The notes beneath the pieces are model-generated. The model made no database searches. It was not told the DNA's origin and worked only from the letters and a program-made list of their open reading frames with translations. The position numbers were made by a program, and so were the translations under genes. A stretch of 64,000 nucleotides of DNA from Hansfordia pulvinata. Lineage: Eukaryota; Ascomycota; Sordariomycetes; Xylariales. This document shows positions 22,476-33,695 of this stretch, in pieces (position 1 is the first letter of the stretch; every line of letters starts with the position of its first letter). The DNA lies in assembly GCA_006538405.1 (NCBI GenBank), contig BJKQ01000007.1, positions 2,480,001 through 2,544,000 on the forward strand, given 5' to 3'.

Positions 22476-24382
22476 CTACAGAGCACCACCGACCAGGGTG
22501 ACGATCCACATGGCGAGGCGCACCTTGAGGCTGACCCGGCGCTCATTGGTGGCCAGGTCGTCCAGCGTCACGGGGCGCGCGTGGTCCTGCAGCCAGCGCT
22601 GCTCCTGCCCGAGCCGCCGCCGCAACTGCTCGTTCTCCGTCACCACAAGCGCGCCCGCCTCCAGGTCGTGCGAGTAGCTGCGCCGCGTGTAGTTGGAGCT
22701 GCCGATGATGGTCATGCACGGGTCCCGCTCCCGCGGCAGCGTCACCCACAGGCCCTTGGCGTGGTACGTCCACCCCTCCGGCTCGCCCACCGAGCCCTTG
22801 CGCCACTCCTTGAGCGTGATGTCCGCCGCCGACGACGACGACGACGACGACGAAGACTGCCCCCGCCCCCGCCCCTGGTGGTGGATGGCCCGCAGGAAGC
22901 TGCGCGCCAGGTACGTGTAGGCGTCGGGCAGCATGCCCGACACGCCCTTGGACCCGTAGAAGCCGTTGGCCTGCGGCGACGCCGTGATGACCGTGTTGCC
23001 CGACGACCGCGTCGCCAGCAGCAGCCCCGTCAGCGACGGCGCCGGGTTGAAGTACCCCGCCGTGAACGTCCACGACGAGCCCGCGTACTCGGGCGCCGCC
23101 AGCGTCCGCAGCACGTGCGTCACCGCCGGCAGCTCCGTCGACGTGTCCGGCCTGATCAGCTGCGACAGCTGCGCCAGCATGTACACCGTCGTGTCCGGCG
23201 CCGGGCCTCCGTCGTCGTCGGCGGGCGCCGCCGCCTTGGGCTGGGGCATGGGCGGCGGTGGCTGGATCAGGCCGTCGAGCAGGCGCGTCGAGGCCGCGAC
23301 GTAGCCCTCGGGCTGCGCGAGGGGCGACGGCGCCGCGTTCGAGCTCGGCCAGTCCAGCGTGAAGCCCGCGGGCTCGCCGCTCGCGGGGCTGACTCGGAAA
23401 CTCAGCGAGCTGACGCCCTGGAAGATGCGCCAGAAGTGGTCGGTCACCTGGCTGGAGGCGAAGAGGTGGTAGCGGTCCTGCCGGTTGGTGAAGTAGTCGG
23501 ACGAGAGGTTTGCGCTGGAGTTTCCCAATGTCAGTTTTCGGTAGCGAGGGCCAGCAAGAACATGGGCGTGCGCCACGCAGGGGGCAGGGCAGGGGAGGGC
23601 AAGACGAACCCGGACAGAATGATCTCGTCGTCAATGCCGTAGAGCTTCATGTGCTGCAGCCCCCAGCCTTCGTTGATGCGCCGGGGAATGTGCTTCTTGC
23701 GCAGACCCGTCAGGTTGGGCGTGTGGTACATGCGAATGTCGACCCGTTCAGGCCCGAACTCGGCGACCAGGGGCGCGAGCAGGGACGCGCACGACGGGTC
23801 GGGGGCCTCGCGAGTGCCGCGCAGCGCGTCGGTCAGGATGCTCAGGTGCAGCCCGGGATTGGATCGCAAAGCCTCACGCAGAGTGGCAATCTTTGCCAGG
23901 CAGCCGAGCGCGTGACCACGTCAGCAGAGGTCTTGGGTGGTGAGAAGGGAGCTACCTACCAGATCCTTTTCGGTCTTGCCGATGTACAGCGTGGAGAGAA
24001 AGATGCGCCTCTTGGCCGACCTTATCCTGGCCTATGTAGGGTGTGCGGGGAATCAGTCGAGCGGTCCCGTTGTTCTGCGGCTTGCGGTCGGGTCACGGAC
24101 CTTGAGGGTATCATAGAATTCGGCGGGCGTCTGGATGACGTGGATCTGCGAGCCGTGAATGCGGAACGAGGGCGCTATGCGGTCCAGCTCGTTGGAGAAG
24201 GGAGCCAGCATGCCGGCGGAGGAGGTGGATGAGGACGACGCCGAGGCCGAGGCCGGGACCGCGTAGTGACGGCGAGGCTGGCCGGAATGGCGGGGGCCCG
24301 CGACAGGGCGGGAAGCGGTGCTGAGTTTGGGACGCAGCTTTTGGCAGCACCGGACGGCACCGGGGCCGCGCGACGCGAACAT
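22476..24382 (-). CDS. PGS1: Phosphatidylglycerophosphate synthase, mitochondrial (CDP-diacylglycerol-glycerol-3-phosphate 3-phosphatidyltransferase)
   Basis: Transfers a phosphatidyl group from CDP-diacylglycerol to glycerol-3-phosphate, the committed step to phosphatidylglycerol and cardiolipin at the inner mitochondrial membrane. Four exons on the minus strand (24382-24101, 24031-23960, 23890-23610, 23514-22476) give 557 aa; all phases agree. Residues 1-60 are Arg/Ser/Ala-rich, like a mitochondrial presequence. KRRIFLSTLYIGKTEKDL is the conserved entry block. The first HKD motif, HMKLYGIDDEIILSG, lies near residue 198 and runs across a splice into ANLSSDYFTNR. The second catalytic block, YHAKGLWV then IIGSSNYTRRS, lies near residue 463. 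Eukaryotic Pgs1 belongs to the phospholipase D superfamily. The ATG at 24382 has A at -3; the frame is open upstream but without an ATG. A hydrophobic stretch ends the protein. Confidence 0.95.
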
Positions 24383-25066
24383 GGTGTTGGCGGGCGTGGA
24401 CGGTGATGGGTCGTCGGTTGCGATTGGTCGTCGGCAGAGAGCTTGTCGGTGACTTGGAGAAGGGGCAGAGGAAGTGCGGAACACAGCGCTCCACCAGAAG
24501 AGCGCAGAGAAGAGACTATCGCGATATCCTACGGAGCCTCAAGTTTTTGCGCGGTTCGCGTCGTCTGTCCAGGGTCCTCAAAGTGATGGCCCAGGGCAGG
24601 CGCGAGTCTCGACCTGTGCCTGCCGTGCCTGCGTCAGTGAGCGTCTACGAGTACGAGTCCGTCCGTCTTCCTTTCGGATTAGTCCTAATATGGAATGGCC
24701 TCTTTTTGCCATGATCACGGAAGCCATGTACCCTGACAGCCTTTGCAGCGTGCGCAATACATCCAGTCAACCAGCGATAGGGCAGTAGCGGTACTTACTG
24801 GGCCACCCGTTCAAGCGAATCCTCGCAGGGCAAGTCAAGCTCCAAAGGTGCCTGTACCTCTCCGGCCTGGCAGCTGCGACGGGCGAATCGGGCGGGCCAA
24901 TTGATGCCGCCCAATTGGCAATTGGCACCCACACGTCGCAGCCTCGTTGCGGCCAAAGTTGCGTCCATCTCGAACTTGCCGACGACCACGCCGACGACCA
25001 CGACGCCGCAGCCCCGTCGGCCACCACCACTCCGCCCTCTCCATCTCACCCACACGTCCGCCCGCC
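24383..25066. promoter_or_regulatory. Bidirectional promoter between PGS1 and NDUFA12 with clustered CCAAT boxes
   Basis: The 684 bases separate two divergent genes for mitochondrial proteins. CCAAT occurs on the plus strand at 24897-24901 and 24911-24915, and as ATTGG (minus-strand CCAAT) at 24914-24918 and 24921-24925, four sites within 30 bases. The fungal HAP (CBC) complex binds CCAAT and controls many respiratory genes; its action here is inferred. Confidence 0.55.
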
Positions 25067-25981
25067 ATGTCTACCATCGGCAGGACCCTGCGCAACCTGC
25101 GCCGAGTCGGCGTCAAGGTGAGTCCTGCGCCCGTCCGGCCCCAAATATGACGCGGCTCCTCCAGGCCGCCCGCTGCCCTGCCCCAGACGACGACCTACCT
25201 GGATCGAACCGAACCGAACCGGACACGCTGACGCTTGCCTGCCATGCTCTCCTCGTCTAGGACTACTTCCACCAAATGAACGTACGTTGATCTCCCTCTC
25301 TCTGTCCCCTTCAAGCCCGCCCCGCTGACCTACTCGCAGTACCTCGGTATGAGACGACAGCCCCTCCCGGCGACGAGGACTGCGGCCCACGCCGACAACA
25401 TGACGACCACGAACATACGACTGACCGGAACTATCCCCCTGCAGGTGACACCAAGGCCGGTGTTCTGATTGGCACCGACCGCTTCGGCAACAAGTACTTT
25501 GAGAACAACGAGGAGCTTCCCCGTACGTCCGGCCGATGCCTTAGATTTCCCCGGCGACGACGCCCACCGCTGACTCCTCGCTTCCAGTGCGCACCAGATG
25601 GGTCGACTACAAGGAGACCTACTATGACGCGTACGTGCCGCGACTCAACCGCCCCCTCCCCGCCCAGCTTCTGACGAGAACCCCCTCCCACACAGCGCTC
25701 AGATCGAGCCCGGCTGGCACGCCTGGATGTCCTACGCCGTCGACAAGCCCCCGACGCAGGACCCCCTGCTGGCCTACAAGCGCCGCACCTGGGAGGACAC
25801 CGACGCCAAGACCATTCCCAACTACACCATGACCCGCGGTGCCTACACCCCTTACAGCACGTGAGTCTGCCCACCCGCGCTCGGCCTTTGGCCCTCGGGG
25901 CGTGAGCCGCACGCTAACCCCTTTGGCAGCACCAAGTCCAAGATTGCGGCGTGGGAGCCTGTTGCGGTTGCCAGGAAGTAG
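25067..25981 (+). CDS. NADH:ubiquinone oxidoreductase subunit NDUFA12 (B17.2 family)
   Basis: Accessory subunit of respiratory complex I in the mitochondrial inner membrane; 138 aa from seven exons: 25067-25117, 25261-25281, 25340-25346, 25445-25522, 25588-25630, 25696-25860 and 25930-25981. Donors are GTGAGT, GTACGT, GTATGA, GTACGT, GTACGT and GTGAGT, and every acceptor ends in AG. The conserved family core is clear: GVLIGTDRFGNKYFEN, LRTRWVDYKETYYDA, QIEPGWHAWMSYAVD and YTPYSTTKSKIAAWEP. Length fits the family. The third exon is only seven nucleotides (TACCTCG) but is required: it supplies YLG in QMN-YLG-DTKAG and keeps the frame. The second exon is only 21 nt. No frame break is present, in contrast with several neighbours. 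The gene shares its promoter region with PGS1. Confidence 0.96.
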
Positions 25982-27143
25982 AGTCCTGTGCTTTGGACCG
26001 GGTGTATATAATCCACTGTCAGACGGTAGAACGAGCAGCAATGAGATCAGCATTCCCTTTTGTTGGCATAGAGCCCTTTTTCTGACACGGACGAAAGTGA
26101 GCCCGCGCTCTGGGGATTTTCGACGTTGCGGTCGGTCCAGTCAGGATTTGCAGTGACTCGACGACTGTTGTTACCAGTCGATCCTGACCGCGTCTCGTCT
26201 CGTCTCATCTAGGTTCCCCGGGCAATACACTTTTAAGCAAACTCGAAATCTGCCGGCCCGGTGAAGGAGAAGACGCGAGTGCGCCTCCGGACGAGACGAT
26301 CCTAGTTGCTTCAGCCACCAGCCAGCTGCTTTAGAGTTGGTTACAGCACAGTCGATTCCTGCTTCCTCCCGCGCTGCCCGTCGTCCCAGCCCCCCATCTC
26401 GCTAGGCTCAGCTTAGTTGGGCGCTCCGGCCCGGCGTCTGGGGCCCGAGTCTCAGCTCGCCGGCCGCTCCGGCAGGTCTCAACCCTTCGCCGAGTCAGCT
26501 CCCTTTTTCTTTTCCCTGCTCCCACACGAGCTCGTGTTGGTTGTGGCCGGAGCAGTCGTGGCGCGAGCCTGGGTTGGTGGGAGCTCTGTCCCTCCTCCCG
26601 ATTGGGACGGAGCAGGATCGCGTGGTGGCTTTCCAAGTCCCTCGAGCTTGCTGGCGCGATCGAGAGAAGCTTGGAATTCCCAATGGCAGAGGGTAGCTTG
26701 AGTGTAATAGCAACTAAAACCGTCTGATCTTGGGCTTGCGGCTCCGGGATGGCTGTGAGTCTGCAGACTCTTGACCGAAGCGCGAGGACACGGCCTGGAA
26801 TGAGTCGCCATGTTCCCGAGGGCGCTGGCTGCACAGGATTCGCAAGTACAAGCAGAATGTTCCAATCGCGCGAATGACTTGTGTTTGTAGTGTCACTGAA
26901 GGGTATATTGAGTTTCTGCGCTCGCCCAATGTGCGATCAGCGGTGGTCGAAGGTCGTGTGCCTGAGATATGTGATGATATTTACAATCTTGAACCCCTCG
27001 GCCGCCAGTTCAGCCCCCCGTGAAGAATAAGTAGACACGGATGACGGAAGGAAAGAAGACTATATGTTTCGATGTTTGGTGTATATCTCGCGCACAAACG
27101 CAAAGATCCCGCCCATCTGGCTGTGTGCTGTGAATGCCAGGGG

Positions 27144-27145
<2 letters not shown>

Positions 27146-27191
<46 letters not shown>
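27146..27191. repeat. (GA)n microsatellite, about 23 units
   Basis: An uninterrupted GA array preceded by a short G run. Confidence 0.95.
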
Positions 27192-27196
<5 letters not shown>

Positions 27197-27293
27197 CGCG
27201 ACCCGCACGGGACGCAAGGGCCCGATGGAGCCGGCCATGCTCCATGTGAGGAGCGAAAGTCGAGAGAAAAGAAAGTCGAGTAATGCCAACGCT

Positions 27294-27331
27294 GATGCTG
27301 ATTCCGATGCCGATGCCGATGCCGATGCTGA
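27294..27331. repeat. GATGCC/GATGCT hexamer array
   Basis: Imperfect six-base units based on GATGCC, with variants GATGCT and GATTCC. Confidence 0.8.
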
Positions 27332-27454
27332 TGTTTGATGCTGATGATAACCGCCCTTCCCAAGACGCCCCGAACCCGACCAAAACATCCCCAAACCGCA
27401 AATAGAGAGAGGTAAGCTAAGCAACAAGAAAAAATAGGGGAGTTGGGGAGAATA

Positions 27455-28551
27455 TCAACCCCTCATCAACCCCAGAACGTAGACGCACGCCTCGAGGGTG
27501 GGCCGCAGTGCCGGGGCGCCGCAGTACTCGACGGCGGCGGCCTCGAGGGCGAGGAACAGGGCGACCTGGTCGCGGTGGTCGCGGGCCCAGGCCGTCGGGC
27601 ACGCGTCGATCGACTTGCCGATGCACTCTCTCGCCTCCTTCTCTTCTTCTCCTTCTTCTTCTTTTCCTTCTTCTTCTTCTTCTTCAACTCTCCCTCTCCC
27701 TCTCCCACTCCGCCGAACTCCTCCTCCTCCTCCTCCTCCTCCCCCCTCGTCGCCATCGGCTTCTGCCCACCAGAACCGCCACCACCCATCAACCCCCCAC
27801 CGGCCCCGGCCCCGGCCCCGAGGAGGAGGTAGAGGCCGCCGTCGACGCGGCAGTCCCGGCTCCAGGCCTGGTCGCGAACGCACTGCACCTCGTCGGCGAT
27901 CATCCCCTCGTCCGGGTCGCAACCCTGCGCCGCAAGGACCTCCTTGAGCATCGACCGGTGCCGCTGCGACACGCCAGCCCGGCACATGCGCAGCGCCGCC
28001 TCGACGCAGCGCGCCGAGCCCCCCTCCCACCCCTGGGGGCGCTTCCCCTCGCAACCCAGCTCCCCCGTCCTCGCCTCCACGCAGTGCAGCTCCAGACGCA
28101 GGGTCTCGGCGTCCCCGGGGCCGGGAAACGGGAACAAGGAGGAGGGCGGCGCGGCAGCAGCGGCGGCGGCGGCGGCAGCAGCGGCGGCAGCGGCGGCGGC
28201 TGGCTGTTCTTCTTCTCCTTCTCCTTCTCGGGCCGCGGATGGGTCCTGCGGCTGCGGCGGTGCAGATGTCGTCGGGGGCGGCGGCGGCGGCGCTGCTACT
28301 ACCGCTTGCGGCGTGTCGGCGCCTCGGCTATCGTCGTTGCCGTTGTCACTGTTGCTGCCCTCGTCCGGGGTGTACTCGTAAGCCGACGACGACGATGACG
28401 ACGACGGAGGCGGCGCCACGGTGAATGCGGCGACGGCAGCGGCACCTCCGCCCCACGAGCCGTCGACGGCCGCCGCCCGGGCCCCCAGGGCCAGGGCCAG
28501 GGCCGGGAGCAGCAGCTCGGCCACCGCGGCGGTCGCGGCCACCACGCGCAT
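27455..28551 (-). CDS. Secreted protein with poly-Ala tract and Cys-rich segment, one frame break
   Basis: About 365 aa on the minus strand, starting at the ATG at 28551 with a signal peptide (MRVVAATAAVAELLLPALAL and following). It has a Ser/Pro-rich stretch, a run of about 17 Ala encoded by a GCC/GCT array, then a structured part with spaced Cys: LELHCVEARTGELGCEGK, SARCVEAALRMCRAGV, AAQGCDPDEG, VQCVRDQAWSRDCRVD. A long Glu/Lys-rich tract follows. The segment after this reads as a plausible Cys-containing end only in the shifted frame (ARECIGKSIDACPTAW, VEYCGAPALRPTLEACVYV, stop at 27455). The straight frame instead gives an Arg/Ser/Pro-rich tail ending at 27466. One missing base in the repetitive 27640-27760 tract, or a small intron there, would explain this; I cannot place it. 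Function unknown. Confidence 0.55.
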
Positions 28552-29909
28552 GATCTGATGCGTCTTTCCTGCGTTTTTTGTCTCTTTTTCTTTCTTCGGC
28601 CCCTTTGGCCCCTCTTCCCTTGTTAAACCTCCCTCTTCTGTGTACGCAGTGATCGAAGTTCCTGGGCTCAACGCAAAGCGGCAGAAAAAGACGGCCTGGC
28701 TGGGGATCCGACAGCGACCGGCGCTGTGGCGAGGTGCTGGCTTCCAATAATATCCCCCCTCAAAAAAAAAGACCAAAAAGTGGTTGTTGGCGAACCCGGC
28801 GCCAAGGGCGTTGCGAGACCGGAGACAGAAAGGAAATAGAAACAAGAATAAAATTGGAAAAAAAAAACAATAAAGAAGCAGGGCGAATTCGACCAAGAAA
28901 CACCGCTCAGATGTGAAGATGCGTTGCATCAAAGCAAAACAGACGAGGCAAAAAAAAAAAGGTGGCGTGCGCGGCACCGCGGGCAGGCCCAGACATCTTT
29001 TATTCACCAGGCACCCCGGAGAATCTTCCCCATTACTATTGTTACCTGTACGAGCGTCAGCCGCTTCTATTCCTGCAGAGTGGCGAATACTCCCTCTGTT
29101 TGCTTGAGCGCCGGCCCCGGCCATCAGTTGTTGCACATCAATAATAGTCCAGACAGACAAAACGCGCGGCGGCAGAAGAGACACGCCAAAACGTTAGGGG
29201 CCGTGGCGCGCCACGCCGACGGGAAAGGACCCCTGGGGGAAACCCCCGTTGCGCAGCAGGGAGCGGGGAGGGGGGGGAAAGGTGGGGTGTGGGAAGGCTT
29301 CGAGGGATTCCTTCGAGGGTCGCAGCTCGTCATCGTGGGCGTTTTGCCGCCCATCCTGGTCTCTGGGTTTGGGAATCGAGCTATTTTCGGCCAGGCTTCC
29401 AGGCGCCCAGTCCCGAAACTCCATTCCCCCCGCCTCGTGTGCACCAAAGCCACACTTCCGTACATCCCGTCCGTCACCGTCACCGCGCATCTTGGTTTCG
29501 ACGGCCGTGCCCATCCATTCGGCGTGGGCACACGGCTGCCTGCGGTCAGTCAGGGACGCCGGGTCTCTCAAACCCACCACCACACCTCGGTGCAGCCGCC
29601 ACGCGCACCCGCAGGACGCTGAACGCGCAAACTAGCCCCACCCGCTGGCACGAAGATCAGATCCATCGAGTATGCCATGAAAGTTTTGTCATTGCTTCGT
29701 CGGATCGTGCAGTCGTCAAGACAGAGCGCGGGGAACACAGCCTCGGCACCTCCATTACCTAGTTCTGTCCTTCTCTGGCCAGCCTCCAACCAATCATCCC
29801 TTCTCCGTTCTCCGGCCAGTCTTCCAGATCCTTCGTGAATCGTACGCAGCAACGTAAAAGATGAAATAAACCAAAGCAAACGCTTCGCAGTACAATGTCG
29901 CTTCCAATC
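28552..29909. other. Intergenic: promoter of minus-strand secreted gene and 3' flank of RS-repeat gene
   Basis: No gene is supported. CT-rich sequence on the minus strand just above 28551 suits a 5' leader. The in-frame opening that runs back to 29184 is not taken as coding because its translation is low complexity and the ATG at 28551 begins a proper signal peptide. Confidence 0.5.
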
Positions 29910-31279
29910 TCAGTACTTGTTCTTTTTCCTGTCCTTGAATCCCATCAACTTGGTCGCTAGCATTCCCGTTATGGCGTTGGTGGCCATGCCTTTCATGCCG
30001 CTGTCCCCTGACTTCCTCGGGTCTTTCTTCAACAATCGCGCCGCTCGTCAGTAAAAACAGTTCAAAAGACCCCCCTTCAGAAGGGGCGGCCTGGTCTGCG
30101 GAAAGATTTCAAGACAGGGGAGGCTCAACTCACGTCCATGAATGCATCGAGAGCCGCCGCGCCGAGCGCCGCCGTGGCTATCTTGGCACCCTTGTCGCCC
30201 GTCCAGCTTCCCGGCTGGTTGCGGAGCCGAAGCGCAGTGGCACCCCCGGCTTCTAGGGCCGCCCGCGCCGCCATCTGCCACCGCTGAGCGTCGCCGCCCT
30301 TGCCCCCTTTGGCAGTTTCCAGCAGCGAGGCCCTCAGTCCGCCCTTGGATCCACCCAGGAACGACTTGCGCCGGGGCCGGTTGGGAGACGGGGAGCGGCT
30401 AGTGGAATAGTCGCGTCCGCGGGATCGGCCGCCGCCGTCGCGTCTGTAGTCTGGGCCATGGCTGCGGTGACGGGCAGAAGGTGGCGAGTCTCTCGAGCCG
30501 CGCCCTCTCGAAGGCGAGACACTGTACGACTTGTGGCGACCGTTCATGGAGGGCCGATCGCGGGACCGGCCGCCGCGGTTCCGAGACGGAGAAGGGGAAG
30601 GCGACGGCGAGTAGTCGTCGTTCCGTCGACGGCCGCCGCCCCTGCTTCGTCGGTCGCGATCGTCCCGGTCATGGTCGCGGTCGTGGTCACGGTCACGGTC
30701 GCGATCGCGCCCTCCCTCCCCGTAACGCCGTTCGCGAGGGGCTGGGAAAGCGTCGCCCACCGCCTTGCCGCGCTCGTAGTTGTGCGGTGCCTGCGAGGCC
30801 ATGTAAGCCTCGGCGGCATCGCCCAGGAAATTCAAGCCCTTGCGACCCGCTGCCTGGGCTTTCTGCACATCGGGTCTCTGGGCAAACTCGTGATATTTCT
30901 CCTGGTATTTCTGCTTCCGCGATATGGGCGACGTAGGCGACTTGGGCCCACGTGCGTCGTCGGGGGACCCGCGGCTGCGTTCGTGGTCGGGAGAGCTGCG
31001 ACTATGGCCGTGGTGGCGATGGTGGTGCGACTTTCGGCTTGGGGACGACGAGTGTCTGTGTCGCGGCGGAGACTCGTCGTAGCGGCTGGGTCCCCGACGC
31101 GGACTAGGCCCTCTCGAGTCCCTCTTGGATCTCGAAGGGCCTCTTCGAGGCGAGCTTGGGGCGTCTTCCGTGCCGACGTACTCGTATGCGTTGGTGGGCG
31201 GCGACGACTTCATGTAGGGGTCGTCAAAGACGTACGGGTCGTCATCGTAGCGAGAATGGCGGGAGGTGCGGGAGGGCAT
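29910..31279 (-). CDS. Arg/Ser-repeat protein with conserved Ala/Gly-rich C-terminal segment
   Basis: A 420 aa protein from two exons on the minus strand, 31279-30134 and 30026-29910; the intron is GTGAGT to AAG, phase 0, joining AFMD-KKDPRKSG... to a Lys-rich end. The N-terminal two-thirds is dominated by RS, RD/HD and SPS repeats (for example RDRDRDHDRDHDRDD and SPSPSPSPSRNRGG), typical of RS-domain proteins. A short ordered block, QEKYHEFAQRPDVQKAQ then GRKGLNFLGDAAEAYMASQ, sits in the middle. The last 100 residues are Ala/Gly-rich with helical character: AARAALEAGGATALRLR, PGSWTGDKGAKIATAALG and KGMATNAITGMLATKLMG. This layout recurs in fungal RS-rich proteins of unknown role. No RNA recognition motif is present, so a splicing function is only a guess; nuclear location is inferred. 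Confidence 0.82.
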
Positions 31280-32991
31280 GGCGAAGCTTGCTGGTCGCGA
31301 GGAGCTGGCAGGCCCTGGACTGCCGATAAGTCGTCACCTCTTGTCGTGAGAGAGCTTCTGTTGCGGGAGAGGCGGGGACGAGATGTTGGGGATGTGGGTT
31401 GGTGGAAGTGGGTGCGTGGCGGGAGAGAAAGTGATGTGCAGGAGCACGAGTTATCAGGGCTGACGAGGTGTCGGTGGATGTCTCACAGGAGCTTGGCAGA
31501 GAGGGCTACCACGAAGATAATAACCAAGTGTCGTGCGGACGCATAAAGGGTTCAGTGCAGGGCTCCCTCCCCCCGCGAGGGTCCAAGGTGGGCGGCGCGG
31601 CGGGCTCCCTCCATCCACGGCTCGCCAGGGCCACGGCCCGCCCACGGGCGATGGGCCACAGTTCGCAGCATGCAGCTCGACGTAAGAGCAGGCGTGGGTG
31701 CTCCGGTGGGTGCTGCGGTGGCGGGTTGATCGAACGCTGCAGTCCCGTCCCGGTCAGTCCCCAGAAAAGCGAAACCCTTGCGGGCGGTGTAGCGAATGAA
31801 GAGGCTAGGCTGCCGGTGATGTCAGTCGTGTCGCGCCTGGCCCGGTCGAGGCTTGGTCGGCGAGAGGCAGCGGTGGCCACTGGCGTCGGCAGACGGGGCG
31901 GGCGAGGGTCCCCTGTCTAAGACTGTGACTGATCGAGCGTGGCGCCCTTCTCATCCGTCATCGTCAGCGGCCCAGCTTGGCCCAGTGCGGCGGGCGCAGC
32001 CGGCTAGCAGGCCCCCGCAGCTCGTTTGCGCATGATCTCATCGCAGCACGCTCCCGAAGCGGATAGACCACGCGTTGGGAGGCCGTGGAACAAGCGTGGT
32101 CAGGGCCCGTGGCTGCGGTTCTGCTCCAGACTCTGAGAGAGCCTTGGGCCAGGTACCCCTTAATAGCCAGCTCCCATACGAGTAGGCGGCCTCGTCATCG
32201 GCAATCCAGAGGCTTCGGCGCGTTCTACCCGCCACTTTGACAAGGTCATGTGCCCTGGCTAGTTAGTAACCAATTGTTAGTCGCGACAGCTCAGCCCGGC
32301 CAGTCAGCCTGGGAGGCCCGGCCCTCCCCGCCGACAGCGCGGCGCAAGGGGACGCTGCTTCGAGGGCGGCGGCCAGCTCGGCCGCTGCCCAGTCTTCCAT
32401 GTCGCTCACACCACCTCGCCGGTTCTGGCCGCACCGAGGGCCCGTGTGGTGTGACTGACTGAGAGGCAGGTGGCCAATATTCGCGCACGCGCACAAGGCC
32501 GCCATGGACAGGCGACACACCTTGTCTTCGATGACGGTGTCTCTCATGCGGCACACGCCGCGCCACGTTTCAAGGCTGCCGGCCAGACGTCGACAGCCAG
32601 CACCAGACAAATTGAGGGCGATCGGGAGCGCAGGCGCCGCCTTGCCTCGTGGCCCGCCAGTCGCACCAAGTCACCGCCGATGGTCATCGAGTACACATAT
32701 GGCAGCGCCAGGCATGGCATACGAGTACTCGTGCTGCAACGTGCCTGCTGGGTCTGTTGGTCGCTGTAGGGGGGGATCGGCATTTCTTGCTTGGAAGAAG
32801 CAGAGACAATCGACACAGCCGGGTCCTGTTTGCCATCGTCTTGCGACTCGTCTCGAGTGGTATGCGAAGTCCCCCCACCTTTCTCCCGGCCCATATGTTG
32901 TGTAATCATATCTGAGCGATCTGCCGGTCTTTCAGTCGAGTGGACACTCTCCCATTTGGCATCCGGCGACAGCAATATGGCGTGCCCGGTC

Positions 32992-33020
32992 CTGGCCTGG
33001 CCTGGCCTGGCCTGGCTGGC
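32992..33020. repeat. CCTGG pentamer array
   Basis: About five tandem CCTGG units ending in CTGGC. Confidence 0.85.
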
Positions 33021-33263
33021 GCTGACCGGCGTGGACGAGTCTCCACAATTTGTGTCCCTGTCGCTCTGATTGCTCGCGCGGGATCTACCTCTCTCCGTCG
33101 TCTCCTCATGGATGTATGTGTACGGAGTACTCGTGCGCGAAGGCGGCTAAGCGGCACGTTGCTGTGCGACAAGGTCGCCACCGCCGGACGCAGTCAGGCT
33201 GCCTCGCTGTCGGGTACAAAGATCATCGCTCGTAAGCTGCTGTGAGCTCTTCTTGTTGGCGGG

Positions 33264-33298
33264 TGCCCTTGCGCCCTTGCGCCCTTGCGCCCTTGTGC
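33264..33298. repeat. GCCCTTGC octamer array
   Basis: Three to four tandem copies of GCCCTTGC, the last diverging to GCCCTTGT. Confidence 0.85.
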
Positions 33299-33666
33299 GC
33301 TTGTCGTCTTGCTCACGGTCGAGATGCGGCGGCGGCGGAGTTGGGCTGTCGAGGAGACGGCTGGCTGGCTGGGTGGCTCAGTGGCCGATGTTGTGTGAAG
33401 GCAGGGTTTGCACGATCGCCAGATACATTTCGAGACGAAATCGGTGCGGCTCTGCAGAGGCAGGAGCGGGCAACGTGGCCGGCGCCTAGCTCCTGCCCCA
33501 TCAGTCTTCTCGACTCGACATCTGCATCGCAGCTCCAGCGCACCTAAGGTCATTTCCAACATGAGTTTGTACTTACCTTAGGTAAAGTAAGGTACATAGG
33601 TAGTCCTGGCATAAGGTTGGAAATAGAGGCTAGGTACCTCTCACATACAGATACCCCTCTGGTATT

Positions 33667-33695
33667 ATCATCATCATCATCATCATCATCATCAT
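33667..33695. repeat. (ATC)n microsatellite
   Basis: Nine to ten ATC units. Confidence 0.95.

Larger units (their letters stand above)
25982..27454. other. Intergenic between convergent NDUFA12 and Lys/Glu-rich protein genes
   Basis: No gene is supported. The 3' flanks of both neighbours fall here. A (GA)n array (27146-27191) and a GATGCC/GATGCT hexamer array (27294-27331) lie near the right end. Confidence 0.5.

Noticed and set aside
28552..29184. In-frame extension of the Lys/Glu-rich secreted protein
   Set aside because: The extension would bury a clear signal peptide that starts at 28551, and its sequence is low complexity.
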